DNA from: Cytophagaceae bacterium
GTDB taxonomy: Bacteria > Bacteroidota > Bacteroidia > Flavobacteriales > Flavobacteriaceae
Direction: 5' to 3'
DNA: 64,000 nt
Assembly (NCBI GenBank): GCA_002710685.1
Contig: PALD01000045.1
Location: forward strand, 62,001 to 126,000
The position numbers and the translations under genes were made by a program. Below, piece by piece: positions 36,445-45,509 of this stretch (positions are counted from its first letter, which is position 1; each line of letters opens with the position of its first letter). The notes beneath the pieces were generated by a model. That model made no database searches and was not told the origin of the DNA. It saw nothing but the letters and a program-made list of their open reading frames with translations.

Positions 36445-36807
36445 TTAAAGCTTGCTGGCCTTATAGATTTTATAAAAACCAAGTGCAGATAGGCCCCAAG
36501 TTGCAAATAGTGCCACAAACCATGCATACCTTCCTAAAGATTCACCTAGTAGGTAACCAAAGATATTAAGGTTGTAGAGATGCTCAATCTGCATATGTAG
36601 ATGACCTATGGCCATCACGATAAAGCCCCATGCGAGCAGGGACATGCCCAGCCCAAACTTTCCACCCTTGAGGCGTATGGCTGTAAGGAAACTAAAAATA
36701 ACGGCCATTAATAAAAATGGAAGTTCCAGGATGCCAAATATCTCGGCAGCGGCCATGTTGGAACCTGGGTGTTCTTGAAGTAGGGGCAAGAGTAACAGTA
36801 ATTTCAT
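36445..36807 (-). CDS. Small membrane protein upstream of the hybrid kinase
   Basis: This 120-residue protein is of unknown family. It has three clear membrane helices (about 21-44, 52-71, 90-113) and possibly a short N-terminal one. A conserved-looking cluster G-H-L-H-M-Q-I-E-H follows helix 2. It precedes the soluble hybrid kinase by 87 bases on the same strand and could be its membrane partner or sensor, which is inference only. It could also be read alone. Confidence 0.75.
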   Translation of the reverse strand: MKLLLLLPLLQEHPGSNMAAAEIFGILELPFLLMAVIFSFLTAIRLKGGKFGLGMSLLAWGFIVMAIGHLHMQIEHLYNLNIFGYLLGESLGRYAWFVALFATWGLSALGFYKIYKASKL

Positions 36808-36889
36808 GTAGGTTAATTTTTTGGTGCAAGTTTCAATTGTACATTAAGAAAACAAATTATAATAATTTCTTAAAAAAATTAACAAAAAA

Positions 36890-36912
36890 AACACCCCGAG
36901 ATACGGGGTGTT
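36890..36912 (-). terminator. Terminator of the thrS-infC-rpmI-rplT operon
   Basis: AACACCCCG pairs with CGGGGTGTT; on the minus strand a run of T follows. It lies 38 bases after the rplT stop codon. Confidence 0.9.
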
Positions 36913-36949
36913 CATTTTAACGGAGAAAATTGTTATTTAGGCGTTAGCC

Positions 36950-37294
36950 TTACTTTACTTTATTAACTATGGTTGCAAAAGCCTCTGGGTGGTTCATGGC
37001 CAGGTCCGCAAGAACCTTACGGTTCAGCTCGATATCATTAGCCTTTACCTTGCCCATAAACTGAGAGTAGCTCATTCCGTGAAGGCGGGCAGCAGCGTTG
37101 ATACGTGCTATCCACAATGAACGGAAGTTGCGCTTCTTTTGACGGCGGTCGCGGTATGCATAAAGCATCGCTTTTTCCACCGCGTTCTTTGCAACGGTAT
37201 ATACATTTTTACGTCTTCCAAAGTAACCTTTGGCCTGCTTCATCACCTTTTTTCTTCGGGCTCTTGAAGCAACTGCATTTACTGATCTTGGCAT
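36950..37294 (-). CDS. rplT: 50S ribosomal protein L20
   Basis: This 114-residue protein begins [15 protein letters not shown], then [10 protein letters not shown] and [10 protein letters not shown], all typical of L20, which binds 23S rRNA early in assembly. The start was placed at M-P-R-S, not at an upstream in-frame Met, to match the family. It is last in the operon, 107 bases after rpmI; that gap holds no ORF and could host a regulatory RNA structure, but I see none clearly. Confidence 0.95.
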   Translation of the reverse strand: MPRSVNAVASRARRKKVMKQAKGYFGRRKNVYTVAKNAVEKAMLYAYRDRRQKKRNFRSLWIARINAAARLHGMSYSQFMGKVKANDIELNRKVLADLAMNHPEAFATIVNKVK

Positions 37295-37401
37295 AATTTT
37301 AAATTTTTTTGTAGTGGGCAATCCGCTCTGCGCGCATATTTTTTAAAGGCCCAGCTCCATGGTTTATAATTAATTTTAACCGGGTAAAAACGTGTTATTG
37401 G

Positions 37402-37599
37402 CTATTTAAGCCTCAACATGGTTTTTACATTGTCCTCATCTGCCTTGTGAACAAGGGTGTCATGAGTCAGTTTAAGCTTTCGTTTTTTAGACTTCTTCGT
37501 TAGAATGTGGCTTTTAAACGCGTGCTTTCTCTTGATTTTACCAGTTCCCGTAAGCTTAAAACGCTTCTTGGCACTGGATTTGGTTTTCATCTTAGGCAT
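37402..37599 (-). CDS. rpmI: 50S ribosomal protein L35
   Basis: This 65-residue basic protein begins [24 protein letters not shown], as in L35, and ends with V-K-T-M-L-R-L-K. Its length is normal. It sits between infC and rplT in the conserved IF3-L35-L20 order. Confidence 0.95.
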   Translation of the reverse strand: MPKMKTKSSAKKRFKLTGTGKIKRKHAFKSHILTKKSKKRKLKLTHDTLVHKADEDNVKTMLRLK

Positions 37600-37637
37600 C
37601 TTTCCTTTTTTGTTTATTTACTCCGCTTTATTGTTGA

Positions 37638-37654
37638 TTTCGCTTAAAGCGAAA
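37638..37654. repeat. Interspersed palindrome, TTTCGC form, after infC
   Basis: TTTCGCTTAAAGCGAAA, perfect dyad, 1 base downstream of the infC stop codon and 38 bases before rpmI, inside an operon. Confidence 0.85.
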
Positions 37655-37655
37655 T

Positions 37656-38213
37656 TTACTTTGTCTTCTTAGGGGCCATGAACATGATCATGCGCTTACC
37701 TTCAAGCTTGGGCATTTGTTCTACTTTGCCATATTCTTCAAGTTCCTGCGCCAGTTTAAGGAGGAGGATTTGCCCCTGATCCTTAAATACTATTGAGCGT
37801 CCTTTGAAAAATACGTATGCCTTAAGCTTTGCTCCGTCCTCAAGAAACTTTTGTGCATGCTTCTTTTTGAACTCGTAGTCATGATCATCAGTGTTGGGAC
37901 CAAACCTGATTTCCTTTACGATTACCTTTGTCGCTTTGGCCTTCATGGCCTTTTCGCGCTTTTTCTGCTCGTAAACGAATTTTTTGTAATCCATCGCCTT
38001 ACAGACGGGAGGATTTGCATTAGGAGAGATTTCTACCAGGTCAACACCCAGTTCATCTGCTATTTCCTGTGCTTTTCTAGTAGGGTAGACCCCTATTTCT
38101 ACATTATCTCCCACAAGGCGTACCTCTGGTACCCTGATCTTGTCGTTGATTCTATGTTGGTCCTTCTTCTCGACCCTTGCTGGGCCCCTTGATCTTTTTC
38201 TACGTATTGCTAT
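37656..38213 (-). CDS. infC: Translation initiation factor IF-3 with a probable AUA start
   Basis: The conserved IF-3 sequence runs back past the first standard start to [20 protein letters not shown]. Between that point and an in-frame TAA at 38228-38226 there is no ATG, GTG or TTG; the codons are AAC CAT ATA GCC ATA GCA ATA CGT. Start at the ATA at 38213-38211 (giving M-A-I-R-R-K...) yields 185 residues, a normal length. A second ATA lies two codons upstream. Non-standard infC starts are known elsewhere (AUU in E. coli) and give autoregulation, since IF-3 rejects such codons. The gene is 16 bases after thrS. Confidence 0.85.
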   Translation of the reverse strand: MAIRRKRSRGPARVEKKDQHRINDKIRVPEVRLVGDNVEIGVYPTRKAQEIADELGVDLVEISPNANPPVCKAMDYKKFVYEQKKREKAMKAKATKVIVKEIRFGPNTDDHDYEFKKKHAQKFLEDGAKLKAYVFFKGRSIVFKDQGQILLLKLAQELEEYGKVEQMPKLEGKRMIMFMAPKKTK

Positions 38214-38229
38214 GGCTATATGGTTTTAA

Positions 38230-40179
38230 TTAAACTTCAAATTTTTTCAATGTCTGTGCAATCTGGTTTTTTATGAGGCCGGCAAATTCATCTACCGTCA
38301 TTGTCCCCAGGTCTGCACCACCGTGCCTGCGCACGGAAATCATGCCCTCGCTGGCTTCTTTTTCGCCCACGATAAGCATGTATGGTAATTTTTGCATCTC
38401 TGCTTCGCGTATTTTCTTGCCCATGGTTTCTCCACGGTAGTCCACGAGGGCGCGAATTTCGTGATTTTCTAGCAAATTTAAAACATTTTGGGCGTAATTC
38501 TCATATTTCTCACTTAGGGTCAATATGATAGCCTGTTCTGGCATTAACCATAATGGAAAATTACCCCCCGTATGTTCTAAAAGTATGGCTACAAAACGCT
38601 CCATACTGCCAAAAGGCGCCCGGTGTATCATCACGGGCCTGTGCTCTTCGTTATCGCTTCCTTTATAGGTAAGTTCAAAACGTTCGGGCAGGTTGTAATC
38701 TACCTGGATGGTACCCAGCTGCCAGCTGCGACCCAGTGCGTCCTTGACCATAAAGTCAAGTTTGGGCCCGTAAAAGGCAGCCTCGCCAGTCTCGATGACA
38801 TAGTTGAGGCCTTTTACCTTTGCGGCATTGATGATTGCATTTTCTGCCTTTTCCCAGTTTTCATCAGAGCCTATATACTTTTCCTTGTTTTCAGGATCAC
38901 GTAGTGAAACCTGGGCGGTAAAGTTTTCAAAGCCCAATGATCCAAATACATACAGTACAAGGTCTATAACTTTCATAAACTCGTCATCCAGCTGGTCTGG
39001 AGTACAGAATATGTGGGCATCATCTTGCGTAAAGCCCCTTACCCGCGTAAGGCCATGCAACTCGCCGCTCTGTTCATAGCGGTAAACGGTGCCAAACTCT
39101 GCAAAACGCTTGGGGAGGTCGCGATAGCTCCACTGTGTGCTGTTATAAATCTCGCAGTGATGTGGACAGTTCATGGGCTTGAGCATGAACTCTTCGCCCT
39201 CATTGGGTGTTTTTATGGGTTGAAAGCTGTCTTCACCATATTTTGCATAATGACCAGAGGTTACATAAAGTTCCTTTTGACCAATGTGCGGTGAGACCAC
39301 CATCTCATATCCTGCCTTTTTTTGTGCAGCTTTAAGGAAATTTTCTAACCTTTCGCGCAAAGCGGCACCCTTGGGCAACCACAGGGGCAGGCCTTGACCT
39401 ACCTTCTGTGAGAATGTAAATAGTTCAAGTTCCTTGCCAAGTTTTCTATGATCGCGTTTTTTTGCCTCTTCCAGCAGTTCCAGATATTCTTTAAGGTCTT
39501 TTTGTTTAGGAAAAGAAATCCCGTAAACCCTTGTGAGCTGTGGGTTCTTTTCATCTCCACGCCAGTATGCACCCGCTACGCTCATCAATTTGACCGCCTT
39601 GACGATACTGGTATTGGGGATGTGCCCACCACGACATAGGTCTGTAAATGTGTCATGGTCACAAAAGGTGATGGTGCCATCTTCAAGGTTCTCAATAAGC
39701 TCAACCTTGTATTCGTTATTCTTTACTTTATAAAAATCAAGCGCCTCTGCCTTAGAGATGCTGCGCATTTTAAAGTCATGTTTTCCACGGGCAATCTCCA
39801 GCATCTTGTCTTCAATCTTGCCAAAGTCGTTTTCGCTCAACGATTTCTCATCACCCAGGTCAACATCATAATAGAAACCACGGTCAATGGCCGGGCCTAT
39901 GGTAAGCTTGACACCTGGGTATAGTTCTTCTAGGGCTTGCGCCAAAATATGTGCAGAAGAATGCCAGAAAGCCTGCTTGCCTTCATCATCGTTCCATGTA
40001 AAGAGCACCAGTGACCCATCTTCGGTCAATGGTGTGGTAGCTTCTATGGTATTGCCATTATATCTAGCTGATATTACATTGCGTGCCAGTCCTGAGCTTA
40101 TGCCCTGGGCAACATCCATGGGGGTTGACCCATTTTCCATTTCCTTTACACTGCCGTCTGGCAAGGTAACCTTGATCAT
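38230..40179 (-). CDS. thrS: Threonine-tRNA ligase
   Basis: This 649-residue class II synthetase has a TGS domain ([10 protein letters not shown]), an editing domain with H-S-S-A-H-I-L-A and C-R-G-G-H-I, and the catalytic core with zinc Cys in M-N-C-P-H-H-C-E, motif 2 [10 protein letters not shown] and motif 3 G-S-M-E-R-F. The length is standard. First gene of the thrS-infC-rpmI-rplT operon, with a consensus promoter and only about 13 bases of leader, too short for a T-box or tRNA-like operator. Confidence 0.97.
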   Translation of the reverse strand: MIKVTLPDGSVKEMENGSTPMDVAQGISSGLARNVISARYNGNTIEATTPLTEDGSLVLFTWNDDEGKQAFWHSSAHILAQALEELYPGVKLTIGPAIDRGFYYDVDLGDEKSLSENDFGKIEDKMLEIARGKHDFKMRSISKAEALDFYKVKNNEYKVELIENLEDGTITFCDHDTFTDLCRGGHIPNTSIVKAVKLMSVAGAYWRGDEKNPQLTRVYGISFPKQKDLKEYLELLEEAKKRDHRKLGKELELFTFSQKVGQGLPLWLPKGAALRERLENFLKAAQKKAGYEMVVSPHIGQKELYVTSGHYAKYGEDSFQPIKTPNEGEEFMLKPMNCPHHCEIYNSTQWSYRDLPKRFAEFGTVYRYEQSGELHGLTRVRGFTQDDAHIFCTPDQLDDEFMKVIDLVLYVFGSLGFENFTAQVSLRDPENKEKYIGSDENWEKAENAIINAAKVKGLNYVIETGEAAFYGPKLDFMVKDALGRSWQLGTIQVDYNLPERFELTYKGSDNEEHRPVMIHRAPFGSMERFVAILLEHTGGNFPLWLMPEQAIILTLSEKYENYAQNVLNLLENHEIRALVDYRGETMGKKIREAEMQKLPYMLIVGEKEASEGMISVRRHGGADLGTMTVDEFAGLIKNQIAQTLKKFEV

Positions 40180-40196
40180 AATAAAAATTTAAGCTG

Positions 40197-40228
40197 CAAA
40201 GATAAAGTTTTAAGGTAACGATAACCAA
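40197..40228 (-). promoter_or_regulatory. Promoter of thrS-infC-rpmI-rplT
   Basis: On the minus strand TTG (40228-40226), 21 bases, then TATCTTTG (40204-40197): a full match to the Bacteroidota consensus. Predicted start about 40193. Confidence 0.75.
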
Positions 40229-40263
40229 AGAGGATCCAACCTAAATATGGATATTTTAATCAA

Positions 40264-41604
40264 CTATAAAATACCCCTTGCCTTGATCTCAAGATATTTG
40301 TTTATCGTCTTTACGGTAAGGTCTTCTGGTTTTGTCAACACGGTCTGGATTCCATGTTTTTCAAGCTCCTTGACCATTAGTTTCTTATCATACTCAAACT
40401 TTTGTGCAATGGCCTTGTGGTATACCGTAGTGGTGGAGGTGGCCTTCTTGCTGATGAGGTCTTCAAGCTCTGTATTTTCAAAGAATATCACCACTAGGAC
40501 GTGGCGCCTTGCGATTCCTTTGAGGTAGGGCAGTTGTCTTTCAAGACCTGTGATGTGCTCAAAGTTAGTATAGAGCAATATCAGGCTGCGATGGGTGATC
40601 TTTCTTTTTATTTCGGCGTAAAGCCTGCCATAATCACTATCAAGAAACTTTGTGTTGATATTGTACAGCACCTCCATGATGGTATTGAGGTGCGTTTTTT
40701 TACTGCTTGCCCCCAGGTGGTTTAAAATGGTATGGGCAAATGTTACCATACCGGTCTTATCTCCTTTTTTCAGCGCGACGTTGCTAAAGGCCAGGGTACT
40801 GTTGATGGCATAATCCAGCAGCGTCAACCCTTCAAAGGGCATTTTCATCATGCGGCTTGCATCAATCACCGAGTAGATGGGTTGTGACTTCTCATCCTGG
40901 TATTGATTGACCATGAGGTTAGCCCTTTTGGCCGTAGCCTTCCAGTTAATAGTGCGCACATCATCACCCGTGACATAATCCTTGATCTGCTCAAACTCCA
41001 TGGTATGCCCCAGGCGCCTTATTTTTTTAAGCCCATATTGAGATAGCTTGTTGTCTATGGCCAAGAACGCATACTTTTTCATCTGGATAAAGGATGGGTA
41101 CACCTTTACCATCTGGTCCTTCTCAAAAGTGTACCTCCTTACGGCCAGGGATATACGGGTGTTGACATAGAGGTTGAGGTTGCCAAAGACATACTCGCCA
41201 CGTTCATGGGGTTGCAGTTCATAATGAAACCTTTTGCGGGTTCTCGCGGGGATGTCCAGCTCTTTTGAGAAATCTCTTTTTTGAAACTGTACCGGGATTT
41301 CATCTATGGCATTGATGTGAATGGCAAAGGCATAATTATTCTTGACCTCCACGGGCACTTCATTGAGGTCACTGTTTGAAAATTTTTCGGGCAGCAACCG
41401 CCGGGCAACGATACCCTCCTTGTTTTTGTAAAGCACGGTAACATCGAGCAAGAAGACCAGGAAGAGCCCCCACAAACACAACCAGGACACCAGGTATAGT
41501 GCCGGGAACCAGTATGAGAACAAGAAACCCACCGATATCACCGCCAGGGCATAGAACAAACGCTGGGTTAAATACAAGGACCTTATGAATCTAATACCCT
41601 TCAC
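40264..41604 (-). CDS. DUF58 domain protein (VWA-like partner of MoxR)
   Basis: This 446-residue protein has two N-terminal membrane helices (about 15-55), an Ig-like stretch, then the DUF58 signature I-K-D-Y-V-T-G-D-D-V-R-T-I-N-W-K-A-T-A-K-R near 205-225 and a VWA-like fold with V-I-D-A-S-R-M-M (a variant of the metal-binding D-x-S-x-S, whose last position here is Met). Last gene of the six-gene cluster; its start overlaps the MoxR stop by one base. DUF58 proteins are thought to be acted on by MoxR ATPases. Confidence 0.9.
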   Translation of the reverse strand: MKGIRFIRSLYLTQRLFYALAVISVGFLFSYWFPALYLVSWLCLWGLFLVFLLDVTVLYKNKEGIVARRLLPEKFSNSDLNEVPVEVKNNYAFAIHINAIDEIPVQFQKRDFSKELDIPARTRKRFHYELQPHERGEYVFGNLNLYVNTRISLAVRRYTFEKDQMVKVYPSFIQMKKYAFLAIDNKLSQYGLKKIRRLGHTMEFEQIKDYVTGDDVRTINWKATAKRANLMVNQYQDEKSQPIYSVIDASRMMKMPFEGLTLLDYAINSTLAFSNVALKKGDKTGMVTFAHTILNHLGASSKKTHLNTIMEVLYNINTKFLDSDYGRLYAEIKRKITHRSLILLYTNFEHITGLERQLPYLKGIARRHVLVVIFFENTELEDLISKKATSTTTVYHKAIAQKFEYDKKLMVKELEKHGIQTVLTKPEDLTVKTINKYLEIKARGIL

Positions 41605-42683
41605 TAACGGGGTATTTCTACAGATTGTACTATCATGTCAATCACCGTTTCTGGGGTCATGCCCTCCATTTCCCTTTCGGGGGAAAGGATAACGCGGTGC
41701 CTCAAGACGGGTACTGTGGACCTTTTAACATCTTCTGGAGTTACAAAATCCCTGCCCGCAATGGCGGCAAAGGCTTTTGAGGCATTCATGATGGCAAGTG
41801 AGGCGCGTGGTGATCCACCCAGGTATAGATGTGGATGTTGTCGTGATTTAATGTTTATTTCTGCAATGTATTGCAGGATTTTTTCTTCAATGATGATTTC
41901 CTGGACCTGTTTTCTAAACTCCAGCAATTTTACAGGGTCAAGGATGGCCCCTATAAGGTTTAATGGGTTTTGCTCACGGCGTTCATGATGCGATTTCAAG
42001 ATTTTCACCTCATCTTCCAGGTTAGGGTAATCCACTTTTATCTTAAAGAGAAAACGGTCCAGTTGAGCTTCGGGAAGGGCGTAGGTTCCTTCTTGCTCAA
42101 TGGGGTTTTGTGTGGCCAGTACCATAAAGGGGGGCTGCATCGTGTATTTGTGCCCGTCTATGGTAACCTGTCTTTCTTCCATAACTTCAAAGAGTGCGGC
42201 CTGGGTTTTTGCAGGGGCTCGGTTGATTTCATCAATGAGTACGATATTGCTGAAGATAGGGCCATGTTTAAACTCAAATTCGCTGGTCTTCATGTTAAGT
42301 ATGGAAGTGCCCAGTACGTCGCTGGGCATCAGGTCTGGCGTAAACTGAATCCTGCTAAAAGCCGTGTCCAGTGTCTTTGCAAAGAGTTTTGCCGTTACGG
42401 TCTTGGCAATCCCCGGCACTCCCTCGATGAGCACATGCCCGTCAGAGAGTAGCGCGACAACCAGCAGTTCAACAAATTCATGTTGCCCCACGACAGCCTT
42501 GGCAAGTTCAGCTTTGAGCTGCTCAATGGTACCATGGAGTTCCTCAAGGGCAATCCTGCTCTTAAAATCCATGGTTTCTTCCTGTTCTTTACTTGATGTG
42601 CCGGCATCAACCCCATTATCTACCGGAGTAGGGTTGACCTCCTGATTTTCTTCTTTTCTTGCTGGGTCCGTGTTTTCTTCCAT
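41604..42683 (-). CDS. MoxR family AAA+ ATPase
   Basis: This 359-residue protein has about 40 extra N-terminal residues rich in Glu, then Walker A G-V-P-G-I-A-K-T, Walker B L-I-D-E-I-N-R, A-T-Q-N-P-I-E-Q-E-G-T-Y and E-A-Q-L-D-R-F. It overlaps its neighbours by one base on each side, so the cluster is tightly coupled. It probably remodels the DUF58/DUF4129/DUF4350 membrane proteins. Paralogue of the orphan MoxR at 21313-22266. Confidence 0.93.
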   Translation of the reverse strand: MEENTDPARKEENQEVNPTPVDNGVDAGTSSKEQEETMDFKSRIALEELHGTIEQLKAELAKAVVGQHEFVELLVVALLSDGHVLIEGVPGIAKTVTAKLFAKTLDTAFSRIQFTPDLMPSDVLGTSILNMKTSEFEFKHGPIFSNIVLIDEINRAPAKTQAALFEVMEERQVTIDGHKYTMQPPFMVLATQNPIEQEGTYALPEAQLDRFLFKIKVDYPNLEDEVKILKSHHERREQNPLNLIGAILDPVKLLEFRKQVQEIIIEEKILQYIAEINIKSRQHPHLYLGGSPRASLAIMNASKAFAAIAGRDFVTPEDVKRSTVPVLRHRVILSPEREMEGMTPETVIDMIVQSVEIPR

Positions 42684-43903
42684 TAGGACGGTGTTTTAAA
42701 TTGTTCGATCATGCCGTTTAGCTTGATCAGTTCACTTTCGGTAATCGCATGCTTTTGCCTTGTCAAAATAATATAATCCACAATGTTCTTGACTTCTTCC
42801 CTGTTTTTTTCAGCTTTCGCCGAAAGGCCCTCAATAAAATCCTTGTTGAGTCTTTCAGTATTGACGTTATAGGTGCTGCGCAGGTACTCTGTAAAATGGT
42901 TGATGAGGTGGCCCGCAATAGACTTGTTATCGCTTTTCTCCAGGTACATTCCTGCGATGGTGCGGGTAAAATCCATGGTTTGATTGGGCAATGGCCTAAT
43001 GATGGGCACGTACCGCTGTTTTCTCTTTCCTTCAAAAATCACCCAGAGCAACCCAATGAGCAATAATACATAATAGGACCATTTTAAATACCGGTTGTTG
43101 AAGATGATGTACAACGGTGAGGTGTTAAAACCCTTGCCGGCCTTATAGTAGTGGTCCATATATATCTTGCCAGATTGTGGCAGGTAACTCAATAGTTTGC
43201 CCGTGTATGCCGCATTTTCACTTTGCAGCATGAAGTAATTTGTAAACGCGTATGGAAAGGTATGCAGGATGATAGTACCATCTTCAAAGGGGACTTTGAT
43301 AAAATTGACCTTGGGTTCACGTATTCGGGTGGAGTCTTCCTTGTTCATGTATCCTGCAACTCCCAGTACGGTTGTGTTCAGGGTGTCCATGGCATTAAAT
43401 ACCATCAGGTCGATATCTTTGTCCATCTTGTAAGGGCGGGGGGTCTTGAGGTCTTTATTGCTCAGGTTGACAAGGGGTATCTTGACGGGGTTATCAATTT
43501 CATACACATCGTGCGCTTTGAGCGAAAGCGTATCGAGCAAAATGGGGTCAATACCATTGGCCGAAATAAACAAGGTATTGCCCCTGCCCACCCATTTGAG
43601 GAGTTTGTTGGCCTCGGCTTCGCCAAAATAAACACCGCTGTTCATAAAAAAATAGGTGCCTTCTTCTACAGAGGTTGAATCCATCAAGAATTCAAACGGG
43701 GGGATGTTTACTTCTTCGAGCCTTTGTGGTTCAAGTTTTTGTTTTAGTTCGTTATAAAAAATGTAAGAGCCAAAGGGGATTTTATCAACCTGGGAGTAGC
43801 TGGGGTTCCAGTTTACGGGACTTGGCTTGAGTGCCTCCATGAGTACCAGCAGGGTCAACAATAGCCCCAGCGCATTGGTCATTATCTTATACCGCTTGTT
43901 CAT
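42683..43903 (-). CDS. DUF4350 domain membrane protein
   Basis: This 406-residue protein has an N-terminal helix (about 5-22), an extracytoplasmic DUF4350 domain with S-Y-I-F-Y-N-E-L, F-F-M-N-S-G-V-Y-F-G and G-N-T-L-F-I-S-A-N-G, a second membrane helix (about 274-290), and a cytosolic helical tail with W-V-I-F-E-G-K-R-K-Q-R just after it. DUF4350 is a GATase-like fold of unknown function that recurs in MoxR clusters. Its start overlaps the DUF4129 stop by 4 bases. In-gene palindromes at 42814-42826 and 43514-43530 encode L-S-A-K-A-E and L-S-L-K-A-H. Confidence 0.87.
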   Translation of the reverse strand: MNKRYKIMTNALGLLLTLLVLMEALKPSPVNWNPSYSQVDKIPFGSYIFYNELKQKLEPQRLEEVNIPPFEFLMDSTSVEEGTYFFMNSGVYFGEAEANKLLKWVGRGNTLFISANGIDPILLDTLSLKAHDVYEIDNPVKIPLVNLSNKDLKTPRPYKMDKDIDLMVFNAMDTLNTTVLGVAGYMNKEDSTRIREPKVNFIKVPFEDGTIILHTFPYAFTNYFMLQSENAAYTGKLLSYLPQSGKIYMDHYYKAGKGFNTSPLYIIFNNRYLKWSYYVLLLIGLLWVIFEGKRKQRYVPIIRPLPNQTMDFTRTIAGMYLEKSDNKSIAGHLINHFTEYLRSTYNVNTERLNKDFIEGLSAKAEKNREEVKNIVDYIILTRQKHAITESELIKLNGMIEQFKTPS

Positions 43904-44646
43904 ATATGGGCCTGCAGGTTTTTAAATTCTTTTTCTGCTTTGGCAAAAGCCTCTTCATCTACCTCAAAGCTGCCATACCATATAAAATCATAAATGCGGG
44001 TGACCTTGCTGAAGGATGTTTTTATACCACCATCTTGAATCTCGTGGATATAATCGTGATTTGTTTTTTGAAGTTGCCAGTCAATAAGGTCTTTTTTGCT
44101 CAGGGTCTGCAAGAGCAGGAGGTAATAATAACGTATGGCGAGACGGTAATTGTTTTCTTTTAATGCTTCATCGATCAGCGCCTGGATGTTTTGGTTTTCT
44201 ATGATTTCCTGCTCGTTGTTGAGGATGGCCTGGCCGGGTGTTCTGCCCAGCAGGGGAGAACCTCCCAGGTCAACTTTGGCAAAAAGCCAAATAAATAAAA
44301 TAAGCACGCCCAGGACAAGCAGGTACGGTAATGCCTTCAACAAAAAGGCCAAGAACCCAGATACTTCCCCACCACCCGTGAGCCAGCGTAAAAAACTGTT
44401 CCATACATCAGAGATCCATTTATTAAAACGCGTCCACCAGGTGTCAGGTTTTTCAATCTCGATGTAGTCAAAGGCATCATCCTGGGCATAGTTTTTTATG
44501 GAATCTTCATTAAATTCCACGGGCGTCACCAGGCTCTTGTCATATTTAAGTTCCTTTTTTTGCAACGTATCTCCCTGGGCCACCAGCGGCTGAAGGTAGA
44601 AGAGGTTAAAGCTCAACGTTATGAGAAAAAGGATTTTTTTGAACAT
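43900..44646 (-). CDS. DUF4129 domain membrane protein
   Basis: This 248-residue protein has a signal peptide (about 1-24), one membrane helix (about 105-127) and a C-terminal cytosolic DUF4129 domain with Y-R-L-A-I-R-Y-Y-Y-L-L-L-L-Q near 167 and I-Y-D-F-I-W-Y-G-S near 215. In other organisms DUF4129 is at times fused to transglutaminase domains and linked to MoxR. It is coupled to both neighbours by 1-base and 4-base overlaps. Confidence 0.87.
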   Translation of the reverse strand: MFKKILFLITLSFNLFYLQPLVAQGDTLQKKELKYDKSLVTPVEFNEDSIKNYAQDDAFDYIEIEKPDTWWTRFNKWISDVWNSFLRWLTGGGEVSGFLAFLLKALPYLLVLGVLILFIWLFAKVDLGGSPLLGRTPGQAILNNEQEIIENQNIQALIDEALKENNYRLAIRYYYLLLLQTLSKKDLIDWQLQKTNHDYIHEIQDGGIKTSFSKVTRIYDFIWYGSFEVDEEAFAKAEKEFKNLQAHI

Positions 44647-45509
44647 TAAATGTCGCTGCCTATGGAGTCAATTTCTTCTAGTATGCCGGTCTGGTTCTTC
44701 TTTTCATTGATATTGAAATAGATAATGGCAATTGCAACTGCCATGAAGGTCAACAATAGATACCCCACGGCTGATGATAGCGTGCTCAGCGTGATATACA
44801 CCCAGTCAAACATACTTGAAGGGTCACCGCTGGATATGGTGGAGTTGCCCGTAAAGGCTTTTGTAAATGAATAGATGACGGCAGGAATTGAAAACACAAG
44901 TTTGACAACATAGATCAAAAGGTACATCACAACCATCGTGGCAAAGCTCATCCACCATTCATTCTTGATAAAGCTAAAGGATTCATTGATGGCATCAGTC
45001 GTGCTGCGGTTATTGAATATCATGAGGGGATATACCATCATGAGCACAACCCCTAGATAAATTCCTGGAAGGATACAAAAGAAAAGACCGGCCACGGTTA
45101 TGATACTGATAAGGCAAGATGCGCCAAAAAGGCTCAGGAACCTATGCTTGGTATTGCTGTTTACTTCCTCTAGGTTGACATTTCCCCCATTGTCAATATA
45201 GGATTTTATGTATTCCATCATGGTGCCATAAAAAGCACCTATGAACAGGATGTTGGTCACAAAAAAGAATAATAAGGCAATAAAAATGTTTGCACCAAAT
45301 GCTGAAGCACCACCCGTGATCAAGAAGTTGAAATCACCCAGCGAGGCCGTGTAGTAAGCAGTACCCGCAAGCAATAATAAAAAGGGGATGGCAACATTGT
45401 GCAACAGGGCCTTGAAAATAGTCTTATATTCCTGGCGTACAAATTTAAAAGAGTCCGTGAGTATCGTGCCCAGGTCCCGTTCTTTTTTAAAGATTATGAT
45501 TTCCTTCAT
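44646..45509 (-). CDS. Polytopic membrane protein of the MoxR cluster
   Basis: This 287-residue protein has about six membrane helices and no motif I can name; it begins M-K-E-I-I-I-F-K-K-E-R-D-L-G-T-I-L-T-D-S-F-K. The start was chosen at 45509, giving a 23-base overlap with the SpoIIM gene, because the conserved-looking N-terminus begins there; an in-frame Met further upstream would overlap by 86 bases. It has the look of the DUF975/DUF4013-type membrane proteins common in such clusters; function unknown. Confidence 0.8.
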   Translation of the reverse strand: MKEIIIFKKERDLGTILTDSFKFVRQEYKTIFKALLHNVAIPFLLLLAGTAYYTASLGDFNFLITGGASAFGANIFIALLFFFVTNILFIGAFYGTMMEYIKSYIDNGGNVNLEEVNSNTKHRFLSLFGASCLISIITVAGLFFCILPGIYLGVVLMMVYPLMIFNNRSTTDAINESFSFIKNEWWMSFATMVVMYLLIYVVKLVFSIPAVIYSFTKAFTGNSTISSGDPSSMFDWVYITLSTLSSAVGYLLLTFMAVAIAIIYFNINEKKNQTGILEEIDSIGSDI

